A stretch of DNA of 64,000 nucleotides from Nitratireductor mangrovi (GCF_007922615.2 NZ_CP042301.2:2480001-2544000); one strand, 5' to 3'. Counted from the first letter of the stretch, positions 1-9,545 are shown. The notes: generated from the sequence alone by a model not told the origin. Made by a program: numbers and translations.

Positions 1-1098
1 CGCGCCGTCATCGAGCGCCACGCCCAGCCCCGGACCTTCCGGCACCCTGACGGTGTCGTTTTGCTGGCGGAACGGCCCGTCCTCGATCACGTCGCCCACC
101 TGCCAGCGAAACAGCGACTGCGAGGCTTCCGTGATCCACGGCGTTGCGGCGACGACGTGCAGATAGGCCGCCGTCATGATGCCGAGATCGTTGGAATAGC
201 ACCAGAAACCCTTGCCCATCGCCTCGCAGGCGGCGATGAATTTCAGCGTCCGCGACAGCCCGCCAAGCGCCGCGAAATTGCACACGAAGGTATCGGGCGC
301 GCCGAGCGCGACGGCGCGGCGCAAATCCGGCACGTGGGTGGAGAAGGGAATGCGCGAATGCTGGCGCAATGCCGCCATCTCCTCGAAGCTTGCGACCGGG
401 TCCTCGTAATTGCGGATGTTGAACGGCTCGATCTCGCGCAGCACCCAGCGCGCCGTGGTCAGCGACCATTGCATGTTGGAATCGAGCTTGAGCTGGACGC
501 CCGCGCCCAGCGCTTCGCGCAGCATGCGCACCGTGCGGATTTCCAGTTCCGGATCACCGAGGATGAGCTTGCCCTCGAAGATCGAGGAGCCGTGCTCGGC
601 GCGCATCCTCAGGCAATAGTCGACGATCGCCTCCGGGCTCATCTCGCCGCCGGCGCCGTCCTGCTGCGGCCGGAAGGCGAAATATTCGGAGAACGGGATG
701 TCCTTGCGCACCGCCCCGCCGAGGAGCTTGTAGAGCGGCAGCCCGAACGCCTTGCCGCGAATGTCCCACAGCGCCAGTTCGACGGCGCCGAAGGCGACGG
801 AGGCGGCGTTCTCGCCGGTATTGGCGGTGATCTGCCACGGCGGCACGCAGCGCGCCTCGCAATCGGCAAGGTCGAGCGGGTCGGCGCCGATCAGCGCCGG
901 CGCGATCTCCGCCTTGATGACCTCGCCGAAATGCCACCAAGGCGCCTCGCCGAGGCCGACCAGTCCCTCGTCGGTCTCGACCTCCACGATCGATTTCGAG
1001 GCGCCGCCGTAAAGTCCGGCCGTCCACCAGAACGGCGCGTCGAAGGGCACGTTGACATGGGTGACGCGGATATCGGTGATCTTCATCGGCATGACCAT
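1..1098 (-). CDS. Enolase-superfamily (mandelate racemase/glucarate dehydratase-like) enzyme, C-terminus off window
   Basis: The minus-strand frame reads as an enolase-superfamily sugar-acid dehydratase or racemase that runs off the left edge. An N-terminal capping domain is followed by a barrel with metal-ligand motifs LDSN and NYEDP, and the readable end is VPEGPGLGVALDDG. There are three in-frame ATGs at 1098, 1092 and 1086, none with a good Shine-Dalgarno; MKITDIRV at 1086 is the family-like N-terminus. Against glucarate dehydratase, the KxK motif reads FEGK (first Lys replaced by Glu) and the SHSNN segment reads CYSND (catalytic His replaced by Tyr), so the chemistry may differ. It lies 36 bp after the MttB-like gene on the same strand, probably in one transcript. 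The substrate is unknown. Confidence 0.8.
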   Translation of the reverse strand, partial: MVMPMKITDIRVTHVNVPFDAPFWWTAGLYGGASKSIVEVETDEGLVGLGEAPWWHFGEVIKAEIAPALIGADPLDLADCEARCVPPWQITANTGENAASVAFGAVELALWDIRGKAFGLPLYKLLGGAVRKDIPFSEYFAFRPQQDGAGGEMSPEAIVDYCLRMRAEHGSSIFEGKLILGDPELEIRTVRMLREALGAGVQLKLDSNMQWSLTTARWVLREIEPFNIRNYEDPVASFEEMAALRQHSRIPFSTHVPDLRRAVALGAPDTFVCNFAALGGLSRTLKFIAACEAMGKGFWCYSNDLGIMTAAYLHVVAATPWITEASQSLFRWQVGDVIEDGPFRQQNDTVRVPEGPGLGVALDDGA

Positions 1099-1134
1099 GC
1101 GTTCGACGTCATTGTCGCTGCACCCCGGCAACCA

Positions 1135-2691
1135 TCAGTACCAGGCGTCTTCCATCGCCGCGTCCTTTCGCGCGATGAAGTCCTTCAGCGCCTCGTCCGT
1201 CGCAGGGTCGAGGTGCGGAGCCTCGAACTCGGCCAGCTTTTTCTTCCACAGCCGGTTGGCGCGCGTTGCCGCGTCTTCGGCCCCGCCTGCCTCCCATTTC
1301 TCGAACGGGTCGTTGTCGGCGATCTCGCTGTCCCAGAACGCGGTCTCGTAGTTGGCGATGGTATGCTGGCAGCCGAAGAAATGGCTGCCCGGCCCGACCT
1401 CCCGGAAAGCGTCGAGGGCAAGCTGGTTGTCGTCGACCGCGACCCCGTCGAGATAGGTGGCGAGTGCGCCGCACAGATCGGCGTCCATGACGAACTTTTC
1501 GTAGGACATCGACAACAGCCCGTCGAGAAAACCGGCCGAATGCAGGATGAAGTTCGCGCCGCAATGGATCGCCGCCATCATCGACAATGTCGATTCGGTC
1601 ATCGCCTGCGCGTCGGGCAGCTTCGAGGTGGTGAAATTGCCCGAACATCTGAGCGGCAGGTTCAGCCGCCGCGCCAGTTGCCCGATCACCATCGAGCCGA
1701 TCGCCGGCTCCGGCGTGCCGAAGGTCGGCGAGCCCGAACGCAGCGACATCGACGACAGGAAATTGCCGAAGATCACCGGCGCGCCCGGCCGCTCGAGCTG
1801 GGCGAGCGCACAGCCAGCCATGGTCTCGGCCAGCGACTGGGCGATCGCTCCGGCATTGGTCACCGGCCCCATCGCCCCGCCGAGGATGAAGGGCACGATG
1901 ACGGTGCCCTGGTTGGCGCGCGCATAGGCCCGCAGCGCCCGCGTCATGGTGCCGTCCCATACCAGCGGCGAATTGACGTTGAGATTGCCGAGGATGACGC
2001 AGTTTTCGTCGACGAAGTCGGAGCCGAACAGGATGCGGCACATCTCGATCGAATCCTCGGCCCGCTCTTCCGCCGTGATCGAGCCCATGAACGGGCGGTC
2101 GGAATAGCGGATATGGCTGTAGACCATCTCCAGATGGCGCTTGTTGACCGGCAGGTCGACCGGCTCGCAGATCGTGCCGCCGGAATGGTGCAGCCAGGGC
2201 GAGGACTGCGCCAGCCGGATGAAATTGCGGAAATCCTCGATGGTGCCGTAACGGCGGCCCTTGTCGAGGTCCATGACGAAGGGCGAGCCGTAGGCGGGCG
2301 CGAACACCACCGCGTCGCCGCCGATCCGCACCGATTTTTCCGGGCTGCGTGCATGCTGGACGAATTCGGCCGGCGCGGTCTTGAGGATCTCGCGCAGCAT
2401 ACCCGGCTCGAACTTGACGAGCACGCCGTCGACCCTGGCGCCGGCGCGCCGCCAGTGGTCGAGCGCGGCGGGATCGTCGCGGAACTCGATGCCGATCTCG
2501 GCCAGGATGCGGTCGGCGGCGGTCTCGATGCGGACGAGGTTGTCCTCCGACAGGATGTCGTAGGTCGGGATTGCCCGCTTGATGAACGGGCGTCCGGGCC
2601 CGCTGGCGCCGTGGCTGCGCTGCTCGCGCCGGGCGCTGCGTCCGCCGCGCTCGCGCCGCTGGCCTGCCGTCGCTGTCTGCGCCACCGCCAT
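1135..2691 (-). CDS. MttB-like (trimethylamine/betaine:corrinoid) methyltransferase family protein
   Basis: About 518 residues resembling the MttB superfamily. Archaeal members move a methyl group from trimethylamine to a corrinoid protein using pyrrolysine, whereas bacterial non-pyrrolysine members act on betaines or related N-methyl compounds. The frame has no internal amber codon, so it is a non-Pyl member. Visible segments include FMGSITAEERAEDSIE, GNLNVNSPLVWDGTM and CGANFILHSAGFLDG. A GTG at 2694 is also possible, but GGAGG sits seven bases before the ATG at 2691. No corrinoid protein or reductive activase gene lies nearby. It is co-directional with the enolase-family gene and divergent from the LysR gene. 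The substrate is unassigned; a quaternary amine is an inference. Confidence 0.85.
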   Translation of the reverse strand: MAVAQTATAGQRRERGGRSARREQRSHGASGPGRPFIKRAIPTYDILSEDNLVRIETAADRILAEIGIEFRDDPAALDHWRRAGARVDGVLVKFEPGMLREILKTAPAEFVQHARSPEKSVRIGGDAVVFAPAYGSPFVMDLDKGRRYGTIEDFRNFIRLAQSSPWLHHSGGTICEPVDLPVNKRHLEMVYSHIRYSDRPFMGSITAEERAEDSIEMCRILFGSDFVDENCVILGNLNVNSPLVWDGTMTRALRAYARANQGTVIVPFILGGAMGPVTNAGAIAQSLAETMAGCALAQLERPGAPVIFGNFLSSMSLRSGSPTFGTPEPAIGSMVIGQLARRLNLPLRCSGNFTTSKLPDAQAMTESTLSMMAAIHCGANFILHSAGFLDGLLSMSYEKFVMDADLCGALATYLDGVAVDDNQLALDAFREVGPGSHFFGCQHTIANYETAFWDSEIADNDPFEKWEAGGAEDAATRANRLWKKKLAEFEAPHLDPATDEALKDFIARKDAAMEDAWY

Positions 2692-2770
2692 CACCTGACC
2701 TCCGGAGCAAAAGCCTGGTCGACCCTAACCGCGCCACCGGTCGCTGTGACGCTGGAAAATCTTCATTTCT

Positions 2771-2791
2771 TGTATAAGCTTGACTTATGCA
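2771..2791. promoter_or_regulatory. Probable LysR operator overlapping the lysR start codon
   Basis: An inverted repeat, TGTATAAG and CTTATGCA around five bases (one mismatch), contains ATAAG-N5-CTTAT and therefore the T-N11-A LysR box. The right arm includes the ATG of the LysR gene at 2787, so a bound regulator would cover its own translation start and lie about 80 bp upstream of the divergent MttB-like gene. This is the usual layout for autoregulation with activation of the divergent operon. The palindrome is seen directly; the regulation is inferred. Confidence 0.6.
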
Positions 2792-3689
2792 AAGCCTGCG
2801 CCACCTGCTGCCCTCGGCCGGCAATCTGATCGTCTTCGAGGCCGCCGGCCGGCTGGAGAGCTTCACTGCCGCCGGCCGTGAGCTCGGCATGAGCCAGGCC
2901 GCCGTCTCCTATGCCATCCGCGGGCTCGAGGAACAGCTCGGCGTGCCGCTGTTCGAGCGCCGCCACCGCAAGGTGCTCCTGACCGAGGCTGGCGCGCGCT
3001 TTTTCGCCGACGTGGCGCTCGGCCTGTCGCATATCCGCAAATCGGCCGAAGACCTGCGCCTGGCGGCCACGGGCGGCCATGTGACGCTGTCGGCCTCAAC
3101 CGCCTTCGCCTCCTTCTGGATGATGCCGCGCCTGCAGCAGTTCCGCGACGAGGTGCCCGGCGTCGACCTGCGCATCCAGACCGCCGAGCGCGACCTCGAC
3201 ATCGTCGCCGAGCGCATTCCGCTCGGCATCCGCGGCGGCGACCCCAGGGACTGGCCGCGCTACGAGGCGTTGCCACTGGCGGAAGAGGAAATCTTCCCGG
3301 TCGCAAGCCCCGCCTATGCCGCACGTTTCGGCCTGCCGCGCACCGTGGAGGATCTGCACCAGCACCGGCTCATCCATCTCGAGGAACCCTATCGCGAGGC
3401 GGCAAGCTGGTCCGACTGGTTCCGCTCGGCCGGCCACGCCGGCCCGGTGGCCGCCCGCGGGCTGCTGATCAACGACTATGCGCTGGTCATCCAGGCGGTC
3501 ATGGAAGGCCAGGGCATCGCGCTCGGCTGGCGCCATCTTGCCGAACGGCTCCTGGCCAGCGGACTGCTCACCCGGGTCACCGGCCACGCCATGGCGACCG
3601 GCAAATGGTTCCATGTCGTCTGGCAGCGCGACCGCGACCTGTCGCCGAACGCGCTGAAGGTTCGCGACTGGCTGCTTGCGCAGGCCTGA
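2787..3689 (+). CDS. LysR-family transcriptional regulator (GcvA-like)
   Basis: A 300-residue LysR regulator of standard length. The N-terminal winged helix-turn-helix is clear (SFTAAGRELGMSQAAVSYAI, then LEEQLGVPLFERRHRKVLLT). A periplasmic-binding-protein-like effector domain follows from about residue 90, with STAFASFWMMPRL at its start, as in GcvA/AmpR-type members. The start at 2787 gives the normal LysR N-terminus, with the HTH beginning at about residue 15. It is divergent from the MttB-like/enolase operon across 95 bp and is probably its regulator. The effector is unknown. Confidence 0.92.
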   Translation: MQSLRHLLPSAGNLIVFEAAGRLESFTAAGRELGMSQAAVSYAIRGLEEQLGVPLFERRHRKVLLTEAGARFFADVALGLSHIRKSAEDLRLAATGGHVTLSASTAFASFWMMPRLQQFRDEVPGVDLRIQTAERDLDIVAERIPLGIRGGDPRDWPRYEALPLAEEEIFPVASPAYAARFGLPRTVEDLHQHRLIHLEEPYREAASWSDWFRSAGHAGPVAARGLLINDYALVIQAVMEGQGIALGWRHLAERLLASGLLTRVTGHAMATGKWFHVVWQRDRDLSPNALKVRDWLLAQA

Positions 3690-3730
3690 TGGTCCGCCGG
3701 CATCTGTTTCATACGTAACGGTTTGATAAC

Positions 3731-3758
3731 CCCCGAATGTCAGAATCCGCATTCGGGG
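3731..3758. terminator. Inverted repeat after lysR, possible terminator without T-run
   Basis: CCCCGAATG and CATTCGGGG form a perfect 9-bp stem around ten bases, 42 bp after the LysR stop. No T-run follows on either strand, so it would be a weak intrinsic terminator at best. It could instead be a binding site ahead of the PilZ gene. Confidence 0.35.
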
Positions 3759-3786
3759 TCGGCAACGCTCACGGGTAGCAACGGCC

Positions 3787-4140
3787 ATGGACGGCACACT
3801 GGCGCGCAAAGGCGCATCACAGGCGGCGACCGCCGAGAAGCGGCGCTATCGCCGGCGGCCTGTCGCCATCCTGGCGGAAATCCAGTTCTCCCGTGGTATC
3901 CGTTCGCTGCGGGAAGCCAAGGCGCTGGTGCGCAACATCTCCGAAGGCGGCATCCAGCTCGACACGCGCGGCATCGCCGACCTGCCGGACTCCTTCTATG
4001 TCCGCTTTCCCTTCAGCAACGAGCGCATTGTCTGCTACGTGCTCAACCGCGACCGCCTGCTCATCAACGCCACCTTCGCCCACCCCCTGCCGACCACATT
4101 CGTCGACCGCATCGCGAAACTGCCGAGCTACCAGCGCTGA
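3787..4140 (+). CDS. PilZ-domain protein
   Basis: A 117-residue single-domain PilZ protein, likely a cyclic di-GMP sensor. Both signature pieces are present: the basic segment RRYRRRPV near residue 19 (RxxxR-type) and NISEGGIQLDT near residue 50 (D/NxSxxG-type). There are no membrane segments or fused output domains, so it would act by binding a partner. It is monocistronic-looking, between the LysR gene and mutL. The partner cannot be told from the sequence. Confidence 0.85.
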   Translation: MDGTLARKGASQAATAEKRRYRRRPVAILAEIQFSRGIRSLREAKALVRNISEGGIQLDTRGIADLPDSFYVRFPFSNERIVCYVLNRDRLLINATFAHPLPTTFVDRIAKLPSYQR

Positions 4141-4212
4141 GTTCGCCGCCCGCCGTGTCTGGCGCCCGCGCACCACCTGTGCTTGGCGCCGAATCCGGCT
4201 ATAAGCGCGGGC

Positions 4213-6054
4213 ATGCCGATCCGCCAGCTTACCGACACCATGGTCAACCAGATCGCCGCCGGCGAGGTGATCGAGCGGCCGGCGAGCGTCGTCAAGGAAC
4301 TGGTCGAGAACGCGCTCGACGCCGGCGCCACCCGCATCGAGGTCACGACCGCCGGCGGCGGGCTCAACCTGATCCGCGTCATCGACGACGGCAGCGGCAT
4401 CCCGGCCGACGAACTGCCTCTGGCGATCGCGCGCCACTGCACCTCCAAGCTTGCCGACGATATCCACGACATCCGCTCGCTCGGCTTCCGTGGCGAGGCG
4501 CTGCCGTCGATCGGAGCGGTGGCGCGGCTTTCGATTCGCAGCCGCGCCCGCGGCGCCAACGACGGCAGCGAGATCGCGGTCGTAGGCGGCGAAATCTCGC
4601 GCCCGCATCCCGCACCCGCCAATCCCGGCACGATGGTCGAGGTGCGCGACCTCTTCTTCGCCACCCCGGCGCGGCTGAAATTCATGAAGGGCGAGCGCGC
4701 CGAGACCAGCGCCGTGACCGACGTCGTCAGGCGCATCGCGGTGGCCTTTCCCGCGGTGCGCTTCACCCTGTCCGGCAGCGACCGGACGCGGCTCGACCTG
4801 CCCGCCGAGACCGGCGACGCCGAGGGCACGCTGCGGCGGCTGGCGCGGGTGCTGGGCGAGGAGTTCCCGGCCAATGCGCTCGAGGTCGAAGCCGAGCGCG
4901 AGGGCGTAAGGCTTGCCGCGCAGGTCTCCATCCCGTCCTTCACGCGCGCCAACGCCCTGCAGCAATATGCCTATGTCAACGGCCGGCCGGTGCGCGACCG
5001 CCAGATCGCGATGGCGATCCGCGCCGCCTATCAGGACGTGCTGCCGCGCGACCGCCACGCGGTCGCCGCCCTGTTCCTGACGCTCGACCCGGCACTGGTC
5101 GACGTCAACGTCCACCCGGCCAAGGCCGATGTACGCTTCCGCGACCCGGGGCTGGTGCGCGGCCTCATCATCGGCGCCATCCGCCAGGCGCTCGCCGGCG
5201 CCGGCATCCGCCCGGCGACAAGCGCCGCGGCGGGCCTCGCCGGTGCCTTCCGGCCCGGCGGCATGCCCGCCTCGCATCCCGGCCCCGCCAACCAGCACCG
5301 CTCGCATGACGGGCTGCAGCGCGCCTATGCATCGATGCCCTTCGACCTCGCGCGTTCACCGCAGCGGCCGCTGTCGGGTTTCGGGGAGGACGGGCAGGCC
5401 ACCTTCAAAACGGCCGCGGCACCCAGCGGCGACGCCGGGGCCGCCCTTGCCGAACCGCCCGCCGAAACCTTGCGCGCGCCGCTCGGCGCGGCCCGGGCGC
5501 AGGTCCACGAGAACTACATCGTCGCCCAGACCGAGGACGCGCTGGTCATCGTCGACCAGCATGCGGCACATGAGCGGCTGGTCTACGAGGCGCTGAAGAA
5601 CGCCCTTCACGCGCGCCCGCTCGCCGCGCAACTGCTTTTGATGCCGGAGATCGTCGACCTTGCCGAAGACGACGCCGACCGCCTCGCCCGCCACGCCGAA
5701 ACGCTGAAACGTTTCGGCCTCGGGCTTGAACGTTTCGGCCCCGGCGCGGTCGCCGTGCGCGAGACGCCGGCCATGCTTGGCGAGACCGACATTGCCGCGC
5801 TGGTGCGCGACCTCGCCGACGAGATCGCCGAAAACGACACCGCCGAGACGCTCCGGGAGCGCCTCGACCAGATCGCCGCCACCATGGCCTGCCACGGCTC
5901 GGTGCGTTCCGGCCGCCGGCTCAAGCCCGACGAGATGAATGCGCTTTTGAGGCAGATGGAGGCGACGCCGGGCTCGGCAACCTGCAATCACGGCCGCCCG
6001 ACCTATATCGAACTCAAGCTCAGCGACATCGAGCGCCTGTTCGGCCGCCGCTGA
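4213..6054 (+). CDS. mutL: DNA mismatch repair endonuclease MutL
   Basis: A 613-residue MutL. The GHKL ATPase half shows [30 protein letters not shown] and [13 protein letters not shown] Pro/Ala-rich linker runs from about residue 330 to 440. The C-terminal half has [12 protein letters not shown], which fits the DQHA(X)2E(X)4E metal-dependent nicking motif of MutL proteins from bacteria lacking MutH, plus [11 protein letters not shown] and CNHGRP. It therefore nicks the strand to be repaired after MutS recognises a mismatch. The start MPIRQLTD is the canonical N-terminus; an ATG ten codons upstream is less likely. Confidence 0.97.
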   Translation: MPIRQLTDTMVNQIAAGEVIERPASVVKELVENALDAGATRIEVTTAGGGLNLIRVIDDGSGIPADELPLAIARHCTSKLADDIHDIRSLGFRGEALPSIGAVARLSIRSRARGANDGSEIAVVGGEISRPHPAPANPGTMVEVRDLFFATPARLKFMKGERAETSAVTDVVRRIAVAFPAVRFTLSGSDRTRLDLPAETGDAEGTLRRLARVLGEEFPANALEVEAEREGVRLAAQVSIPSFTRANALQQYAYVNGRPVRDRQIAMAIRAAYQDVLPRDRHAVAALFLTLDPALVDVNVHPAKADVRFRDPGLVRGLIIGAIRQALAGAGIRPATSAAAGLAGAFRPGGMPASHPGPANQHRSHDGLQRAYASMPFDLARSPQRPLSGFGEDGQATFKTAAAPSGDAGAALAEPPAETLRAPLGAARAQVHENYIVAQTEDALVIVDQHAAHERLVYEALKNALHARPLAAQLLLMPEIVDLAEDDADRLARHAETLKRFGLGLERFGPGAVAVRETPAMLGETDIAALVRDLADEIAENDTAETLRERLDQIAATMACHGSVRSGRRLKPDEMNALLRQMEATPGSATCNHGRPTYIELKLSDIERLFGRR

Positions 6055-6142
6055 CGGCGCCGCACGCGGGCGCAACCGGCTTGACCCGGCAGCGGAAATA
6101 TGGCGCTTAGGGCGCACTCATGACGAAGAGGCCGAACGGCGG

Positions 6143-6373
6143 ATGAACCGGTTCGAAGGACCAGGCGCGAAGGAAGCGCGGTTGCGCTATCTGGACGGCG
6201 ACTTTCAGGTCGCCAGCCCGGGCTCCTTCGTGCGCTGCGCCGTCACCGGCGAAGCGATCCCGCTCGACGAGCTCAAATACTGGAGCGTCGCGCGCCAGGA
6301 GGCCTATGCCAGCGCCGCGATCTCGCTCAGCCGCGAGATCGACGTCGACCCCGGACTGCGCAAGCGCGGCTGA
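6143..6373 (+). CDS. DUF2093 family protein
   Basis: A 76-residue protein matching the small alphaproteobacterial DUF2093 family, with characteristic segments RYLDGDFQVASPGSFVRCAV, TGEAIPLDELKYWSV and RQEAYASAA. No signal peptide or membrane segment is visible. The function is unknown. It lies 88 bp after mutL and is convergent with lpxK (12 bp between the ends). Confidence 0.82.
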   Translation: MNRFEGPGAKEARLRYLDGDFQVASPGSFVRCAVTGEAIPLDELKYWSVARQEAYASAAISLSREIDVDPGLRKRG

Positions 6374-6384
6374 GCGTCGCCGGC

Positions 6385-7428
6385 TTACCCTGCCCGCGAC
6401 ACGCCGTGGCGGCGCACGTCGTACGCCTCGATCGTGTCGGCGATGATACGGTCGGGCACCGAAGCCAGTTCGAACTTCATCTCCACGGCGACGACTTCCA
6501 GTCCGGCTACGAAATCGCGCGCCGCCTGCGACCCGGTCGCCAGCCGCACGGCGTCCTTCTCCGTCGTCACCAGTTCGAGCTTCTTCGCCCGCGCGTCGGC
6601 GGCCAGTTCGGCCAGGTCGTCCTCCGCAAAGGCGTGGTGGTCGCCGAAGACGCGGCGCTGCGCGACATGGCCGCCGGCCTCCGACACGGTGCGGAAGAAT
6701 TTCTCCGGATCGCCGATACCGGCAAAGGCGAGGAAGTCGCGTCCGGCGAGCCGCTTCGCCTTCACTGTCCTCAGCGTCGCCGCGTAGACCGGCTTGCCGG
6801 CGCGCGAGGCAAGCCGCACCACCGCCGCGGCGCTGTCGCCCTCGCCGACGACCAGCACCGCATCGGCATAGCCCATCTGGCGGTTGAGCGGCGCCCGCAT
6901 CGGGCCGCCCGGTATCGTGTGGCCGTTGCCCAGCCCGCGCCGCGCGTCGATCACGATCAGCGACAGGTCGGCATGGATGCGCGCGCTCTGGAAGCCGTCA
7001 TCCATGATCAGGAAATCGCAGCCCTTTTCGAGCAGCAGCCGGGCGCCGTCGGCCCGCCGCGGCGTCACGACGACCGACGCATGACGCGCAAGGAGCAGCG
7101 GTTCGTCGCCGACATGGCGGGCACTGTCATGGTCGCGGTCGACGAGATGCGGCTCAGCAGCGATGCCGCCGCCATGGCCGCGCGAGAGGATGCCCGGCTT
7201 CAGGCCGGCGCGTCTGGCCGCTCGCGCCATGGCGATCGCCGTCGGCGTCTTGCCCGAGCCGCCAACGGTCAGGTTGCCGACGCAGAGCACCGGCGCTGCA
7301 ATCTTTTCGCGGCGCGCATGCGCCATGCGGCGGCCGGCGACGACACCGTAGACCCAGGACACCGGCGACAGAACGCGCGCGCGCCAGTCCGGCTCTTCCC
7401 ACCAGAACGGAGGGGCTTCGCTGGTCAC
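6385..7428 (-). CDS. lpxK: Tetraacyldisaccharide 4'-kinase LpxK
   Basis: A 347-residue inner-membrane-associated kinase that phosphorylates the 4' position of the lipid A disaccharide. The P-loop VGNLTVGGSGKTPTA is near residue 50, with LSRGHGG and DDGFQ following, all typical of LpxK; the C-terminus has TTEKDAVRL. It is the last gene of a minus-strand run and starts 2 bp after waaA stops, indicating coupling with Kdo transfer, the next step in lipid A-Kdo assembly. Confidence 0.95.
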   Translation of the reverse strand: MTSEAPPFWWEEPDWRARVLSPVSWVYGVVAGRRMAHARREKIAAPVLCVGNLTVGGSGKTPTAIAMARAARRAGLKPGILSRGHGGGIAAEPHLVDRDHDSARHVGDEPLLLARHASVVVTPRRADGARLLLEKGCDFLIMDDGFQSARIHADLSLIVIDARRGLGNGHTIPGGPMRAPLNRQMGYADAVLVVGEGDSAAAVVRLASRAGKPVYAATLRTVKAKRLAGRDFLAFAGIGDPEKFFRTVSEAGGHVAQRRVFGDHHAFAEDDLAELAADARAKKLELVTTEKDAVRLATGSQAARDFVAGLEVVAVEMKFELASVPDRIIADTIEAYDVRRHGVSRAG

Positions 7429-7430
7429 CG

Positions 7431-8750
7431 TCAGCGCCTCCCGGAACCGTCCTCGAGCCGGGCTTTCACGATCAGCGGCTGGATGTAGGGTTCGAGCGCA
7501 CGCAGCGTCGCCGCCAGCGCGCCGCGCATCTCGTCGACGGTGGCGCGGCCGGCAGCCATCATCTCGCGGCGCTTGCCCTCATTGTTGAGAAGGAAGTTGA
7601 CCGCGCCGGCCAGCATCTCGCGGTCATTGACGAGGCGCGCGCCGCCGCGCTCGATCAGCTGGTGGTAGGCCTCGCGGAAATTCTGGACGTTGCGTCCCGA
7701 CAGCACCGCCGTATCGAGCATGGCGGGCTCGATCGGATTCTGCCCGCCCTCGGCCTCCAGCGAGCGGCCGACAAAGGCGATCTCGGTCAGGCGCAGATAG
7801 AGCCCCATGTCGCCGATCGTGTCGCCGAACAGGATGTCGGTCGCCGGCGACACGCGGTCGCCGCGGCTCTGGCGCGCCGTCGTCAGCCCCTTGGCCGAAA
7901 ACATCGCTTCCAGCGTGTCGGCCCGGTCGGGATGGCGCGGCACGATGATGGTCAGGATGCCGGCGTGGCGTGCCTTCAGGAGCAGGTGAACGTCGGCGGC
8001 GATTTCCTCCTCGCCGTCATGGGTGGAGATCGCGGCCCAGGTCGGGCGGCCGGCAACGTCCTTGGCAAGCGCGGCAAGCTTTTCCGGATCAGCCTGCGGC
8101 GGGTCGGTGTCGACCTTCAGATTGCCCGAGACGGTCACCGGGCGCGCGCCGAGCGCGGCGAAGCGCGCGCCGTCCTCTTCCGACTGCGCCACCACATGGG
8201 CGAGATTTTCCATCAAAGCCTCGGCCAGGTAGGAGCGCTTCTTCCAGGCGGCGAAGGAGCGGTCCGACAGCCGCCCGTTGACCAGCACCTGCGGCACCCG
8301 CCGGGCGCCGAGCTCCAGGATGGTCATCGGCCATATCTCGGATTCGGCGATGATGGCGAGGTCCGGCGACCAGTGCGACAGGAAGCGGTTCACCGTCGGC
8401 TTCAGGTCGAGCGGCACATATTGGTGGATGACCCTGTCGCCGAAGCGCTCGCGAACGACCCGCGCCGAGGTGACAGTGCCCGTCGTCATGACGACGCCGA
8501 TGCCGTAGCCGACAATGCGTTCCACCAGCGGGATCACCGCATTGGTTTCACCGACGCTGGCCGCGTGCATCCACACCAGCGGGCCCCTTGGCCGCGCGAT
8601 GCGGGTGAAGCCGTAGCGTTCGCGCCGCCGGCCCGCCTCCTCCTTGCCCTTGGTCGAGCGCCAGGCGATGTAACCGCCGACCAGCGGATAGACGGCGGCG
8701 CCGGCCATCCGGTAGGCCGACAGGATGGTGCGGGCCCAGCGTTCGCTCAT
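7431..8750 (-). CDS. waaA: 3-deoxy-D-manno-octulosonic acid transferase (Kdo transferase)
   Basis: A 439-residue GT30-type enzyme that adds Kdo from CMP-Kdo to lipid IV-A. It has an N-terminal membrane anchor, then the N-terminal Rossmann half with WMHAASVGETNAVIPL and ESEIWP, and the C-terminal nucleotide-binding half with ISTHDGEEE, VPRHP and EGGQNPIEPAML. The ATG overlaps the stop of the upstream DUF374 gene by four bases (8747-8750). It sits between that acyltransferase-like gene and lpxK in an envelope cluster. Confidence 0.95.
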   Translation of the reverse strand: MSERWARTILSAYRMAGAAVYPLVGGYIAWRSTKGKEEAGRRRERYGFTRIARPRGPLVWMHAASVGETNAVIPLVERIVGYGIGVVMTTGTVTSARVVRERFGDRVIHQYVPLDLKPTVNRFLSHWSPDLAIIAESEIWPMTILELGARRVPQVLVNGRLSDRSFAAWKKRSYLAEALMENLAHVVAQSEEDGARFAALGARPVTVSGNLKVDTDPPQADPEKLAALAKDVAGRPTWAAISTHDGEEEIAADVHLLLKARHAGILTIIVPRHPDRADTLEAMFSAKGLTTARQSRGDRVSPATDILFGDTIGDMGLYLRLTEIAFVGRSLEAEGGQNPIEPAMLDTAVLSGRNVQNFREAYHQLIERGGARLVNDREMLAGAVNFLLNNEGKRREMMAAGRATVDEMRGALAATLRALEPYIQPLIVKARLEDGSGRR

Positions 8751-9532
8751 GGCCCGTCGACGAGCCTGTAGGCTTCGGCTGTAGCCGCGTTGAGGCCGTC
8801 GGTGATCTCGCGGCGCTTGGCCTCCAGTTCCTCGTCGCTGGCATTGGCCGGGACCAGCACCGGGTCGCCGAACACCACTGCCTTGCGCCCGAAGGGCAGG
8901 TTGATGGTGGTCTTGTCCCAGCTGCTCTCGATGACCTTGCGGCGGCTCGTTGCCAGCGCCACCGGCACGATCGGCCGGCCGGAAATGCGGCCAAGCATGA
9001 CGATGCCGAGGCCGGCCTCGCGCGGGGTGCCGTGGGGAATGTCGGCAATCATGGCCACGGCTTTCTCATCGTCGAGCGCCTTTTTGAGGGCAAGCAGCGC
9101 CCTGATGCCGCCTTTTTCGAGCGTCCGGGCGCGGTCGCGCCCGCCCGAACCGCGCACGACGGCAAAACCGAAGCGTTCCGCCACCCGCGCGTTGAGTTCG
9201 GCGTCCTTGCTGCGCGAAAACAGCGCCGCCATTTCCACGCCCTTCGGTTTCATGCAGGGCGCCAGGATGTGCTGGCCATGCCAGAAGGCGGCAATTCCCG
9301 GGGCATGCGCGTCGAACGCCCGCTGCGCGTCCTGCGAGCCCCTGGCGGTGCGGTTGGTCAGGTAGATGAAGCGCAGCGCCAGCGAGATCGCGCCGACAAG
9401 GGCACCGTTCACGAGATCGGACTGTGCGAGCCGGACCCGCATCTTCCGCCACAAGGACTTCCTCATCGTCGACCATCGCCCGCGGCGCAATGCATGCGCG
9501 TCATCGATGCGGCCGAGCCGCTCATCCGTCAT
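8747..9532 (-). CDS. DUF374 lysophospholipid acyltransferase-like protein
   Basis: A 261-residue membrane-associated protein of the DUF374/LPLAT-like family. A hydrophobic segment near residues 38-55 is followed by FWHGQHILAPCM, which takes the place of the usual HxxxxD acyltransferase motif. Further on are FSRSKDAEL, DIPHGTPREAGLG and GRPIVPVALATSRR. Its position directly before waaA and lpxK, with a four-base overlap, suggests transfer of an acyl group to lipid A or another envelope lipid. The substrate is not known. Confidence 0.85.
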   Translation of the reverse strand: MTDERLGRIDDAHALRRGRWSTMRKSLWRKMRVRLAQSDLVNGALVGAISLALRFIYLTNRTARGSQDAQRAFDAHAPGIAAFWHGQHILAPCMKPKGVEMAALFSRSKDAELNARVAERFGFAVVRGSGGRDRARTLEKGGIRALLALKKALDDEKAVAMIADIPHGTPREAGLGIVMLGRISGRPIVPVALATSRRKVIESSWDKTTINLPFGRKAVVFGDPVLVPANASDEELEAKRREITDGLNAATAEAYRLVDGP

Positions 9533-9545
9533 CGCTGTCGCCCCG

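Noticed and set aside
61..2829. Plus-strand 922-residue open frame
   Set aside because: It is the antisense of two clear minus-strand enzymes, is rich in Arg/His/Asp with no domain, and results from high GC suppressing stop codons.
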